Positions 1 to 8,613 of a stretch of 62,716 nt of DNA are shown in pieces (within the stretch, counting starts at the first letter, position 1; each line of letters opens with the position of its first letter). The translations under genes and the position numbers were made by a program. Source of the DNA: Yeosuana aromativorans (GTDB taxonomy: Bacteria > Bacteroidota > Bacteroidia > Flavobacteriales > Flavobacteriaceae); assembly GCF_014646655.1 (NCBI RefSeq), contig NZ_BMNR01000010.1, forward strand, positions 1 through 62,716, read 5' to 3'. The notes beneath the pieces were generated by a model. It did no database searches, was not told the origin of the DNA, and saw only the letters and a list, made by a program, of their open reading frames with translations.

Positions 1-1
1 C

Positions 2-796
2 GGCACCTTCAAGCGCTTGCAAGAGCAGGGACATGAAGTGCACGTGGGCTATCAGACATCAGGGAACATAGCGGTGGCAGATGATGAGGCACTGCGCTTT
101 GCAAACTTTGTTTGTGATTACAATGAAAAATTTGGAATCGACAACAAAGAGGCGCAATCAATCTTCAAAAAGGCCAAGACATTCCTCAAGAACAAGAAAT
201 CCAGCGAAATTGATATTCCAGAGGTTAGGTATATCAAAGGACTGATCAGGAAAGGAGAGGCAAAATCAACCTGCCATTATATAGGTGTTCCAGACAGTCA
301 AATCCATTTTATGGAATTGCCGTTTTATGAGACCGGTAGCATTGAAAAGAAACCGTTGGCAGAAAAGGACATACAAATAACAATGGACCTGATAGAGAAG
401 ATCAAGCCCCATCAGATATATGCGGCCGGTGATTTGGCCGATCCCCACGGAACCCATAAGGTGTGCCTTGATGCTGTTCTTGAAGCTGTGAAAAAGCTAA
501 AGCCCAAAAAGTTCATGGACGATTGTTGGCTGTGGCTGTACCGGGGTGCATGGCAGGAATGGGGCATTGATGAGATTGAGATGGCCGTTCCGATGGGACC
601 GGACCAGGTACTTGAAAAGCGCAAGGGCATTTTTAAGCACCAGTCGCAAAAGGATGGGGTTGTTTTCCAAGGCTCGGACAGCAGGGAGTTCTGGCAGCGG
701 GCCGAGGACCGCAACAGGGAGACCGCCGAGCTGTACGACCAATTGGGACTGTCACATTATGCAGCTATGGAGGCTTTTGTGAGGTGGGAGTATTAA
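2..796 (+). CDS. NagB/PIG-L fusion, C-terminal part (glucosamine-6-phosphate deaminase family); cut by left edge
   Basis: The reading frame is open to the first base of the window, so the gene begins upstream; a TTG at 17 is only an internal codon. The visible 264 residues match the C-terminal PIG-L-like (LmbE) half found fused to glucosamine-6-phosphate deaminase in Bacteroidota: GTFKRLQEQGHEVHVGYQT near the start and the AGDLADPHGTH metal-site motif at about residue 145, with late Asp and His residues. Family knowledge: the NagB half converts glucosamine-6-P to fructose-6-P and ammonia; the role of the PIG-L half is not established. It is cytoplasmic. The DNA is visibly richer in G and C than everything up to the relaxase at the other edge, so it is probably backbone. 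No downstream gene lies on the same strand. Confidence 0.85.
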   Translation, partial: GTFKRLQEQGHEVHVGYQTSGNIAVADDEALRFANFVCDYNEKFGIDNKEAQSIFKKAKTFLKNKKSSEIDIPEVRYIKGLIRKGEAKSTCHYIGVPDSQIHFMELPFYETGSIEKKPLAEKDIQITMDLIEKIKPHQIYAAGDLADPHGTHKVCLDAVLEAVKKLKPKKFMDDCWLWLYRGAWQEWGIDEIEMAVPMGPDQVLEKRKGIFKHQSQKDGVVFQGSDSREFWQRAEDRNRETAELYDQLGLSHYAAMEAFVRWEY

Positions 797-820
797 AAAA
801 ACAGAAATGAGTTTTTGAGT

Positions 821-892
821 TAGTTAGTTTTTTGGTTAGGACTACTCGATAGTATTGTTAATGATTATTAATATTCGAGTAGTTCACTAACT
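821..892. repeat. Interrupted inverted repeat downstream of the NagB fusion
   Basis: ACTACTCGA at 841-849 pairs with TCGAGTAGT at 875-883, and AGTTAGT at about 822-828 pairs with ACTAACT at 886-892, with partial pairing in the loop. It lies where base composition drops to AT-rich. It could be a transcription terminator of the upstream gene, although no clean T-run follows, or a recombination scar. Confidence 0.45.
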
Positions 893-996
893 AAAATAGA
901 TTTTGATTTAGAATGGAAACTTTAAAAGGCAACAACTTACCAAACATTAAAATTTACTCAGAAAGCCATTTACAATAACACCAATAATTTGACTGG

Positions 997-1017
997 AACA
1001 CTTATACATAAAGTGTT
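997..1017. terminator. Weak hairpin, possible bidirectional terminator
   Basis: AACACTT (997-1003) pairs with AAGTGTT (1011-1017) across a 7-nt loop and is followed on the plus strand by TGTTTTTAG. It sits between the convergent ends of the NagB fusion and the small gene at 1045-1371. The stem is short and AT-rich, so termination is only a possibility. Confidence 0.3.
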
Positions 1018-1044
1018 TGTTTTTAGAGGTTTGTTGTAATCAAA

Positions 1045-1371
1045 TTATATATTTAACTCTAGTAATTGACTTTTATTTTTCAAATTCAAAGTGCTTTTTG
1101 AATGATATAAAATCCCATCAATCTTTTCTTTAATATAATTCCCTTTTTTTAAGGATTTACTGTAAATTGATATTTTAAATTTAATATCAACATTGTTATT
1201 CTCTTGTTCAGAAATGGTAAAATAGCCTCTTGGAAAATATACTACTAATTCACTTAATTCTTCTTTCAGATACAAATCAAATTCGCCAATTATCCAATTT
1301 ATAAACCGTCTAAAAGCTATCCTATTTTCAAAGCTATCAAATTCTACCCATTCATATAAATTTTTCTTCAT
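1045..1371 (-). CDS. Hypothetical protein, 108 aa
   Basis: I do not recognise this protein. It has 108 residues starting MKKNLYEWVEF, no signal peptide and no membrane segment. It is rich in Lys, Ile and aromatic residues, and its predicted fold would be mixed alpha/beta. It starts 22 bp beyond the stop of the DUF4832 gene at 1394-2671 on the same strand, so it is probably the last gene of that transcript. Base composition matches the AT-rich neighbours. A wrongly called ORF cannot be excluded, but the ATG start, the length and the tight spacing to the upstream gene support a real gene. Confidence 0.5.
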   Translation of the reverse strand: MKKNLYEWVEFDSFENRIAFRRFINWIIGEFDLYLKEELSELVVYFPRGYFTISEQENNNVDIKFKISIYSKSLKKGNYIKEKIDGILYHSKSTLNLKNKSQLLELNI

Positions 1372-1393
1372 TGAAAGTTAAACGGTTTTTGCT

Positions 1394-2671
1394 TTAAAAA
1401 GACCTTTTAAAATCTATCCTTTGTCCTTTTAGTAGCCTATCACAGATTATCTTTAAAGTTTCATTTCCAGTATAATCAATAGTAAAAATTTTCTCTTGAT
1501 TAGGAACTAATGATTTAAGCGATTCGTTGGATTTATTTCCATTAATTGAAAAATAGGCATCGTAATAAATTGGCGCAGTACCTGTATTTTTTACCGTTAA
1601 AAAAGTTTTAGTATTGGATTTTTCTAGCTTAGTAACTTCAAACTTATATCCTGTATGCAAACTGGCTTCTTTTATGCGCTCTGTAGTTTGATATTTGTAT
1701 TGATCATTTCCAATCATGTAAGAAACATGGAATCTGGAAACTGCAGATTCATAGGATTCGCCATGTGGTCCATCTGGTGACAGTACATTTTCCTGATCAA
1801 AAGCAGTATAATAGTTGAATTCACCTCCTATTGGACTGTTTTTATACCTGTTTTCATACCCCAAAAATTTAAACCTTTGCTCATTAACCCTTGCGTGTTC
1901 TTCAGCCATAAATGAATCATCAAACAATCCAAATGACAAGTTTAATAAAGATGGATTTTCACGAAATGGTGTTACTTTCCCATCCTCAACATCAATTGAA
2001 ATGGACCAATGTAAATTAGAAAACAAACTATCCATCTTCTTTAAAAAGATGGTTTGAAATTCTTTTGAAGGAAATGTTTTTCCCAACTCAAAAGGACCAT
2101 CATAAATATGATACTCACCCCACAAACCAAATCCTACTTGTAAAAATGCAAGCCTATTATCGTTGTTATATTTTTCAGCAAAATTCTCATAAAATTGCAA
2201 TGTGAAGTCTTTTAATTCTTGATTGGACCAGTCAGGGAACCATGTTTCTTTGCCCTCGCTGAGCCCTTTAGTCTCATGATAGTCCGGCAAATCCTTAATA
2301 TACTTTGGAACTGTGGTAAGCTGCCCTACATAGGTGTACCGAAAACGAAGAATTGCTTGATGATTTCTTGAAGCTATGGCGTTTAATTTATTCTCAACAA
2401 CAGACCAATCATAAACACCCTTTTTGGATACAACATCATCAAAAAGCATATATGAATACTCTAAGGTATGTGCTCCAGAATTTGCATTTGGGTTTCCATC
2501 CCATACAACTATACCTGTCATGGGCTGTACATTTGTAAAACTAGAAACACCTCCTCCATTTAAAATGGAAGCATTTATTATCTTGTCGTGTTGATCATTT
2601 TTTTTATTCCCACCACATGCCATGATTAGGAGACCTATGGAAAGAGAAATAATTGGTACACTTTTTTTCAT
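1394..2671 (-). CDS. DUF4832/DUF4874-type lipoprotein
   Basis: A 425-residue secreted protein beginning MKKSVPIISLS with lipobox-like LLIMACGG, so it is probably an outer-membrane or periplasmic lipoprotein. The body resembles the DUF4874/DUF4832 pair common in Bacteroidota glycan loci: an N-terminal TIM-barrel-like region (YDWSVVENKLNAI, then AFLQVGFGLWGEYHIY near residue 180) and a C-terminal beta-sandwich (TVKNTGTAPIYYDAYF). The conserved acidic residue in GLWGEYH lies where barrel glycosidases carry the acid/base, but no activity is established for this family as far as I know. It is a paralogue of the protein at 7225-8592, and is the second-last gene of the putative transcript starting at 6011. 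Confidence 0.8.
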   Translation of the reverse strand: MKKSVPIISLSIGLLIMACGGNKKNDQHDKIINASILNGGGVSSFTNVQPMTGIVVWDGNPNANSGAHTLEYSYMLFDDVVSKKGVYDWSVVENKLNAIASRNHQAILRFRYTYVGQLTTVPKYIKDLPDYHETKGLSEGKETWFPDWSNQELKDFTLQFYENFAEKYNNDNRLAFLQVGFGLWGEYHIYDGPFELGKTFPSKEFQTIFLKKMDSLFSNLHWSISIDVEDGKVTPFRENPSLLNLSFGLFDDSFMAEEHARVNEQRFKFLGYENRYKNSPIGGEFNYYTAFDQENVLSPDGPHGESYESAVSRFHVSYMIGNDQYKYQTTERIKEASLHTGYKFEVTKLEKSNTKTFLTVKNTGTAPIYYDAYFSINGNKSNESLKSLVPNQEKIFTIDYTGNETLKIICDRLLKGQRIDFKRSF

Positions 2672-2738
2672 TTTTAATTAGGTTATAAATTTGGAAAACC
2701 AATAAAATTCATAAAATCAACTTTCTTTTCTCTATAAA

Positions 2739-4880
2739 TTATCGTATTATTTTTATCACTTGGGTTCTAAGCGTTGGAACGGTGATGTTTAATTCATCAT
2801 TCTTGACTTTTAATGGCATACCACTTAATACTTCTAATGCTTTAAAGTCCCTTGAGATACCTAACGTCTTTAAGTCAAAAGTTACCGTGCATGAAGCATC
2901 CTTATTTCCGTTATTTCTAATGGTAAAAAAGAGTTCTCCCCTTTCACCAAAACGCTCTATTCTCACAAAATCGATATCACAAACAGCATCGGTGACAGGC
3001 TCCCAACCAGCCGCTGAGATTTGTTTTATAATAGGAATATATTTTTTAAAGAAAGGGCGTCCATTTTCTACTTTTTCCGCATCCATCCAATAAGGGTCAC
3101 TGGAAGCATCAGTACTAAAAAAAGAAGGGAAAAAGCCATAAGCCAAAAGTTTTTCAAAATAGATTTCGTATCCTTTGAATGGAAAATTGGTAAAAGCCTT
3201 GTCATTTAGTCCTTCATTTAAAAGAAAAACAATCGGTTTCTGAGAGGAAATGGCTCTTTTAAAATCTAAAGCTTCTATACCATGATCTCCAGTTGAATAC
3301 CAACTTAATTCTGCTCCAAACAAATCAAGGTTAGCTGCGGCAAATGGATTCCATGCATGTCCATTGCCCATTACCAGTTTTCCTTGGGAGTGCATTTCAT
3401 CTGCAATTTTTTTCATAAACTCAAATTCTGAAACAAAATTCCAAATGGCTGGCCTAGCAACGTTTTTTGAAAATGATAATGGGTAATCTGTATATTTAAA
3501 CTGTTCAATCCTATAATTTAAATCATAATGCCAGTTCCATTCCATCGAATCAAAATAGACACCATCAACATTCATTTTTAGTGCTGGCGCAATTTCAGTT
3601 TGCCTAACATATTGATATCTGTTAAAACCCTCAATATCAGGATTGCAATTGGTGGTAATACTCACTGCCCATCCTGAACTGAACCATGGTGTTTCAAGTC
3701 GACGGGTTTGCCAAAGTCCATTTTTGTCTTCTGTAGCACTATTTTTAAGGTATTGTTGATGCTCCTGTGGCACCATTCTATTTGATACAAGTGTATCATA
3801 GGGAATATTTTTTCTGAGTATTGGCAATTGAATATCCCAAGGTTCTGTATATTGAAAGCTTAAGACACCCGTACCTTTATCAGATACAATACTGGGTATG
3901 CTCTTTCCTTCTTTAACGTCAAAACTATTCCATGACAATTCATGAAAAGCAAACCCAAAGTCCTTCCAATTTTTAATGGATCTAAGTGGTGTGAAAGGAA
4001 GCCAAATTCCCTCTGTTGTAACCCTCTTTTTAAAAGATTCAGGATATATGGAGTAATATTGTTTTAAAGCTGCCCGCATTCCCCAATTGGAATTAAAGTT
4101 AAAATGGCTTAATTTGAAAAAAGCACGATTTGGAAATTTCTCAGTTAATGGACTAGTTGCTATATCAAACTCAGCAATTAATCCTTCATTTTTTTTGGCA
4201 CTTAAACGATAAACTATTGGAAGAGTCATATCAACACCTAAACCTTCTCCAGAATTATCAACACTAACCACTCCCAGAGGATAAAATGACATAGAGCCTT
4301 GCCCAACTGAATCCCCATAACCACCGTCAGATAATGTTTGGCCATTGAAGGCTCCGTCCGGAGGCAGCATGGTAGAAATTTTCTTGGTATCTGAATAGAT
4401 TGAATCTTTACTCATTACATATTCTTTTTCCAACCCACTAAACCATTTCCATTTGTTTCCTTGTAAAGGGATAATAATTCGAAGTGTTATACAAGAATTT
4501 TCATCAGAAAGGTTTTCCAGTTCACCATTTATTTCTGTATAATTCCCCTTGTCAATTTCTTTAAGTACAACTTGGTAAAAGTTATTTTTAAATCGTGTGA
4601 TCTTTGTGCTTTTAGTAAAATTTACATCATATTCAGGAAGCTTAATAAAAGTATTATTAGCCTTACCCATTTCAATATATTCAACATAAATAGAGGTTGC
4701 ATCCTTTTGAGCTTTTAGGGAATTATCCTTTTTTTCTTTAACTTTTTCTTGATAAGCCAATAAAGAATCAGGCCAAACACCATGAGTCTCCCCAAACGTC
4801 TTTAATACAAAATTACCGCTGAAGCACTGTATTGTAGCAAAAAACAAAATAGTTGTTACAAATAAATAGGTTTTCTTCAT
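2739..4880 (-). CDS. Putative secreted TIM-barrel glycoside hydrolase, about 713 aa
   Basis: The ATG at 4880 is chosen because MKKTYLFVTTILFFATIQC makes a good signal peptide; the longer frame would start with GTG at 4907. The N-terminal third is beta-rich (super-sandwich-like). It is followed by a barrel with GVYFDSMEWNWHYDL at about residue 450 and LVMGNGHAWNP further on, a typical place for a catalytic Asp on a beta-strand end, and a small C-terminal beta domain. I recognise the general layout of GH36-like or related glycosidases but cannot assign a family number. It sits between the acyltransferase gene and a DUF4832 gene in a glycan locus. The Cys in IQCFSG could make it a lipoprotein. 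Confidence 0.65.
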   Translation of the reverse strand: MKKTYLFVTTILFFATIQCFSGNFVLKTFGETHGVWPDSLLAYQEKVKEKKDNSLKAQKDATSIYVEYIEMGKANNTFIKLPEYDVNFTKSTKITRFKNNFYQVVLKEIDKGNYTEINGELENLSDENSCITLRIIIPLQGNKWKWFSGLEKEYVMSKDSIYSDTKKISTMLPPDGAFNGQTLSDGGYGDSVGQGSMSFYPLGVVSVDNSGEGLGVDMTLPIVYRLSAKKNEGLIAEFDIATSPLTEKFPNRAFFKLSHFNFNSNWGMRAALKQYYSIYPESFKKRVTTEGIWLPFTPLRSIKNWKDFGFAFHELSWNSFDVKEGKSIPSIVSDKGTGVLSFQYTEPWDIQLPILRKNIPYDTLVSNRMVPQEHQQYLKNSATEDKNGLWQTRRLETPWFSSGWAVSITTNCNPDIEGFNRYQYVRQTEIAPALKMNVDGVYFDSMEWNWHYDLNYRIEQFKYTDYPLSFSKNVARPAIWNFVSEFEFMKKIADEMHSQGKLVMGNGHAWNPFAAANLDLFGAELSWYSTGDHGIEALDFKRAISSQKPIVFLLNEGLNDKAFTNFPFKGYEIYFEKLLAYGFFPSFFSTDASSDPYWMDAEKVENGRPFFKKYIPIIKQISAAGWEPVTDAVCDIDFVRIERFGERGELFFTIRNNGNKDASCTVTFDLKTLGISRDFKALEVLSGMPLKVKNDELNITVPTLRTQVIKIIR

Positions 4881-4913
4881 TCTAATTTTACTTTTTTGGT
4901 TTAACACTAATCT

Positions 4914-6011
4914 TTATATTCTTATGAACAATTTCTTTTTATACATCCAAAAACAAATAAACCATAGAAAAAGAAGCACAACTATACTTAACATTATATT
5001 AGCATTTAATGTCCCTGTCCATCCAAATAAAGCATTGGAAAACGGCAAAAATATTTTCCTAATTAGTTCTGCACCACCTACATGCGCAAACAAATAAATA
5101 AACAATGGATTCATTCCTACAACCGCAAAGAACAGTACTCCTTTTTGGTATTTTTTAATATCTATCACCCAATAGCATAATGCGAGTGCCAACAAGGCCC
5201 AGCCACCGCTAGCAAAAACAAAAGTGCTTGTTGAAATTCGTTTTATGATAGGTGTATAATAACTAAATCCGTAACCAATGATTAGTCCTATAATTCCAGC
5301 TATAAGCAAAAGCTGAATTTTTTTCTTATTTGTTCTTTCGCTTATTAACAACTGACCTGCCATTACACCCCAAATGGTATGCGCAGCAGTAGGAATAGCA
5401 TTAAACATAGCCCAATGCCCTGTGTCTTCATTACCTGAAATCAAAATATTTAACCATGCCCCAAAGTTATGTCCTGGGACAAAGGCTTGATTAAAACCTT
5501 CAACTGGAAAAAATCTATAAATACCTTCGCTTATTAAAATCAATAATAAGGAAAACCCTATTTGAATCATGGGCTTTTTACGAATGATTAAAAATGCAAG
5601 TATATATGTTACACCCAGTTGAGCAAGTACATTTTGAAATCTAAAAACAATTCTTCCTGGATCAATACAATATAAAGCCCATCCTAAAACCAGTAACAAA
5701 AAAGCTCTCCTAAAAGCATGTTTTTGCAATTGTTTAAATGTGTCTCCCTTTGCCATTCTTTTAGAAAAAGAAAATGGCATAGAAACACCCACAATAAACA
5801 TGAAAAAGGGTTGGATTAAATCCCAAAAATGTAAACCTTCCCAATCCACATGATGAAATTGCTCTCCTATAGTATGAATAATACTTCCGTGAAGTTCAGG
5901 AGAAATCATAAATTCAAACAAACTTGAAAATTCAGCAATTAGCAAAAACATGGTAAGCCCTCTGAAAAAATCCAGTGAAAGTAAGCGGTTGTCAGTTTTA
6001 ATTGTATCCAT
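4914..6011 (-). CDS. DUF5009 / NagX-like membrane acyltransferase
   Basis: A 365-residue integral membrane protein with about ten hydrophobic segments. The N-terminal LLSLDFFRGLTMFLLI is the diagnostic start of the heparan-alpha-glucosaminide N-acetyltransferase-like (NagX/DUF5009) family, followed by HFWDLIQPFFMFIVGVSMPFSF. Family knowledge: members move acyl groups onto amino sugars across a membrane; the bacterial substrates are largely untested. It is in the inner membrane. It is the first gene after the hairpin at 6231-6262 and has its own promoter candidate at 6074-6102, so it probably begins a second transcript with the glycosidase and DUF4832 genes. Confidence 0.85.
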   Translation of the reverse strand: MDTIKTDNRLLSLDFFRGLTMFLLIAEFSSLFEFMISPELHGSIIHTIGEQFHHVDWEGLHFWDLIQPFFMFIVGVSMPFSFSKRMAKGDTFKQLQKHAFRRAFLLLVLGWALYCIDPGRIVFRFQNVLAQLGVTYILAFLIIRKKPMIQIGFSLLLILISEGIYRFFPVEGFNQAFVPGHNFGAWLNILISGNEDTGHWAMFNAIPTAAHTIWGVMAGQLLISERTNKKKIQLLLIAGIIGLIIGYGFSYYTPIIKRISTSTFVFASGGWALLALALCYWVIDIKKYQKGVLFFAVVGMNPLFIYLFAHVGGAELIRKIFLPFSNALFGWTGTLNANIMLSIVVLLFLWFICFWMYKKKLFIRI

Positions 6012-6073
6012 TTTTTTAATATTTATTAAAAAACTTTAAATTGTTTGTTGACATCTATATGTTGTTAGCTTTC

Positions 6074-6102
6074 CAAATTTATCATTATCATATTTTAGCC
6101 AA
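6074..6102 (-). promoter_or_regulatory. Promoter candidate for the acyltransferase/glycosidase/DUF4832 genes
   Basis: On the minus strand TAAATTTG (6081-6074) fits the Bacteroidota -7 box TAnnTTTG, with TTG (6102-6100) 18 nt upstream. A second overlapping box TATATTTG lies at 6107-6100. The expected leader before the ATG at 6011 is about 55 nt. The rest of the 270-bp gap 6012-6281 holds only the hairpin listed separately. Confidence 0.45.
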
Positions 6103-6230
6103 ATATAGAGTTGTTTAAGCAAGAAGATATTTACTCATTTCTAAAAATTGGTTAATAGAAATGATTTAATCACATGAAAAATGCCTGAATTCTTGAAACA
6201 GAGCTCTTTGTTAACAACTTAACAGTATTC

Positions 6231-6262
6231 AACCATTCTTACATAAAGTATAAAGAATGGTT
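6231..6262 (-). terminator. Hairpin after the PKD lipoprotein gene
   Basis: A perfect 10-bp inverted repeat, AACCATTCTT (6231-6240) with AAGAATGGTT (6253-6262), lies 20 bp beyond the stop of the gene at 6282. No U-run follows on the minus strand, so it may stabilise the 3' end or attenuate rather than terminate fully. Confidence 0.45.
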
Positions 6263-6281
6263 AAATACATTTGTATAAAAA

Positions 6282-7193
6282 TTATTCGCAAAGACTTGCA
6301 GATTCTATTGGAAGTTCATAACTAATAAAAGCACTAGTTGCAGTTACTTTGGGGAAATCTGCTACAGATGCCCATCCACTGTTCAATTCTGAAATAGCAA
6401 GACCAATAGAGGTGCCTAGCGAACCTAGAGCCGATTTTGGGATCTTGAATTCAATAGCATTAGTTTGCGCATCTATGTTTACCACGCCAGAAGTTGTAAA
6501 ATAACTATCTGCACTGGTTAACCAATTCCATGACCACCCTCCATTAGGATCGTTATGAGCATAAAAATCACCCCAATCGTTGTTTAAAAAAGCCCCTTCA
6601 ACCAAAAAATCTGCGCCTGAACCATTTGGCCATTGCCAGCTTAATAATCCTGTAGATGAATTTCCGTCTGCATTAATGTACATATCGACTACTTCCAATT
6701 TCATGGACGTGTTTCCCTCTAAATAAAAATTGACAAAATCGCCACCTCCCCATATTTTAATTTTTTGCATGGTAGCTCCAGATCCACCTTCATCGTACAC
6801 TACAGGAACATCTGCCCAGTCATCAAAATCACCATCAATGGCAATATTTACATGTAAAACCTCTGGTGCAGTAATTGTTTTTGTAATAGAAGCTTCTTGC
6901 CCAGAATCATTCATAGCTGTAAGGGTTACATCAATTTGTCCTCCTACTTTGGTATATCTATAACTTGGATTTTCTTTTTCGCAATAAAAATATAAATCTC
7001 CAAAATCCCATCTATAGGAAGTAGCTCCTTGTGAAAGGTTCGTAAACCTAAATAAGCTTGCATCATTTTCATCTACCGTATATGAAAAATCAGCTATTAT
7101 ACCTCCATCGGAGGCTGTTCCGTTGTCATCTGTCCCACAACCTGCAAGTAGTGAAACTATGATCAAAAAATAGAAAAAATTTAGTCTTTTCAT
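6282..7193 (-). CDS. PKD-domain lipoprotein with C-terminal CBM9-like domain
   Basis: 303 residues with signal and lipobox (FLIIVSLLAGCGTDD). Residues about 30-110 form a PKD domain: FSYTVDENDASLFRFTNLS, then YRWDFGD, the hallmark WDFGDG-like strand. The rest (VNIAIDGDFDDWADVPVVYD onward, ending in IEFKIPKSALG) resembles the carbohydrate-binding family 9-like fold used in secreted glycan-binding proteins. It is probably displayed on the cell surface, taking the place SusE/SusF-type binding proteins have in other loci. It is the last gene before a hairpin, in line with susC, susD, the oxidoreductase and the DUF4832 gene. Confidence 0.75.
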   Translation of the reverse strand: MKRLNFFYFLIIVSLLAGCGTDDNGTASDGGIIADFSYTVDENDASLFRFTNLSQGATSYRWDFGDLYFYCEKENPSYRYTKVGGQIDVTLTAMNDSGQEASITKTITAPEVLHVNIAIDGDFDDWADVPVVYDEGGSGATMQKIKIWGGGDFVNFYLEGNTSMKLEVVDMYINADGNSSTGLLSWQWPNGSGADFLVEGAFLNNDWGDFYAHNDPNGGWSWNWLTSADSYFTTSGVVNIDAQTNAIEFKIPKSALGSLGTSIGLAISELNSGWASVADFPKVTATSAFISYELPIESASLCE

Positions 7194-7224
7194 GATTAAT
7201 TTATTTAGAGATTAATTGTAGTTT

Positions 7225-8592
7225 TTAGTTTATAGTTAGGGTATGTTGCAAGTTATTGAACCCTTCAGTGGGCTCCCATGTATTGCTATTTGCCAATTGG
7301 ATGGAAAAATCAGGATTATTGGACAATGTACTGTATGCATCCTCAATTTTTAAAAGTAATTGATAATTTCCTTGAGGAATACCAGAAAGGCTTACAGACT
7401 CTTGTAATTCAAAATCTGAGTCTGGTACTACGTGTCTAACATCAAAATCTAAAGCCTTTTTATATATTTCACCATCAGACACAGATCTAAATATTAAATA
7501 TGCCTTTTTTTTGTTGTAAACAGGTGCAAATCCTACATTATCAATAACCACATTTAACATAAAGTTGCCATTAATGCTTACTTCTTTTTTCAAACTTGAA
7601 GTCTTTAATAAAAGCCTATATCCCAATTTTTTTTGAAAATCAGTGAAACAGTTATTGTTTCTCCATTCTTGAAGTACTGGTCCATAATAATCTAGGTTTA
7701 AATAAGTCCATTTTAACAACTTCATTTCGGTTTCCGCTGTGGTGCAACTAGCTATTGGAACATCCGTTGGCGGACAAGTTTCTCCTCCTGTTGGCACAAA
7801 AAGGGCTTCCTTGCTTATGTAGTTTTTTTCTACACTAATGTTTTGGTACGTTCCATAATCGTTTGCACTGGCCAAAAAACAATCATTATGAAATCCTACT
7901 CGGGCAATATCGCTAGTACCATATCCTACTGATGCATCTATTGGCGTAGAATAATTAAAAACCTCTTGTTTATACAATGGTGTCCTTAATTGAATTTTTA
8001 TTTCTTTGGGCAAGACTTCCAATAGTTTATTTACCACGGCCTTTTTATTTTCCAGAGTCGTCAAATTATTGGTGGTATAATACCATTCTCCCCATGAACC
8101 TATAAAGCCTGCTTGAACAAAAGCAATAACATCTGCATTATCATTAAAAAGTGGTTTCAATTGATCTAAATGGGTTTCAATAATATTTAGTGGAGCATCA
8201 GTGTCTTCTGGGTTACTGTTATAAGCAAAACGCAATACACATTTTATACCAGATGTTCTTAATCTTTCAAAATCTGTCTTTATTAAATCCAGTTCGGCAG
8301 TACTTAAGCTTGAGTTTTTAAAAGCATCTAAATAGTAAAGCCGATTTATAATAGTTACGTTTTCATTTTTCAGGTTTTGTAACGTTACCAAGCTTAGTGG
8401 AGTTCCTTCAGAACTAACATTCCATAAGTGCATAAATCCACGCTCTGGATTTGAAATCACTTCGCTAGAAGCCTTGTACGTTATATTGCTTACCGTATCG
8501 TCTATTGGTTCTACAGGATCTTGATCAGTACCATTGCTGCCACAACTTATTATAAAGCTTAGAAACAATCCTAATATAAATTTAAATTTCAT
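7225..8592 (-). CDS. DUF4832/DUF4874-type lipoprotein (second copy)
   Basis: 455 residues, lipobox SFIISCGSN. It carries the family start signature NPERGFMHLWN (about residue 48) and the barrel-like FVQAGFIGSWGEWYY (about 160), parallel to GFGLWGEYHIY in the paralogue at 1394-2671, followed by a beta-sandwich C-terminus. The conserved GEW/GEY acidic residue is suggestive of glycosidase chemistry, but the family has no activity I can vouch for. It lies 22 bp from the oxidoreductase gene and 31 bp from the PKD lipoprotein gene, on the same strand, in the susCD transcript. It is presumably surface or periplasmic. Confidence 0.8.
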   Translation of the reverse strand: MKFKFILGLFLSFIISCGSNGTDQDPVEPIDDTVSNITYKASSEVISNPERGFMHLWNVSSEGTPLSLVTLQNLKNENVTIINRLYYLDAFKNSSLSTAELDLIKTDFERLRTSGIKCVLRFAYNSNPEDTDAPLNIIETHLDQLKPLFNDNADVIAFVQAGFIGSWGEWYYTTNNLTTLENKKAVVNKLLEVLPKEIKIQLRTPLYKQEVFNYSTPIDASVGYGTSDIARVGFHNDCFLASANDYGTYQNISVEKNYISKEALFVPTGGETCPPTDVPIASCTTAETEMKLLKWTYLNLDYYGPVLQEWRNNNCFTDFQKKLGYRLLLKTSSLKKEVSINGNFMLNVVIDNVGFAPVYNKKKAYLIFRSVSDGEIYKKALDFDVRHVVPDSDFELQESVSLSGIPQGNYQLLLKIEDAYSTLSNNPDFSIQLANSNTWEPTEGFNNLQHTLTIN

Positions 8593-8613
8593 TTTTTTTG
8601 GGGTTTAAATCGA

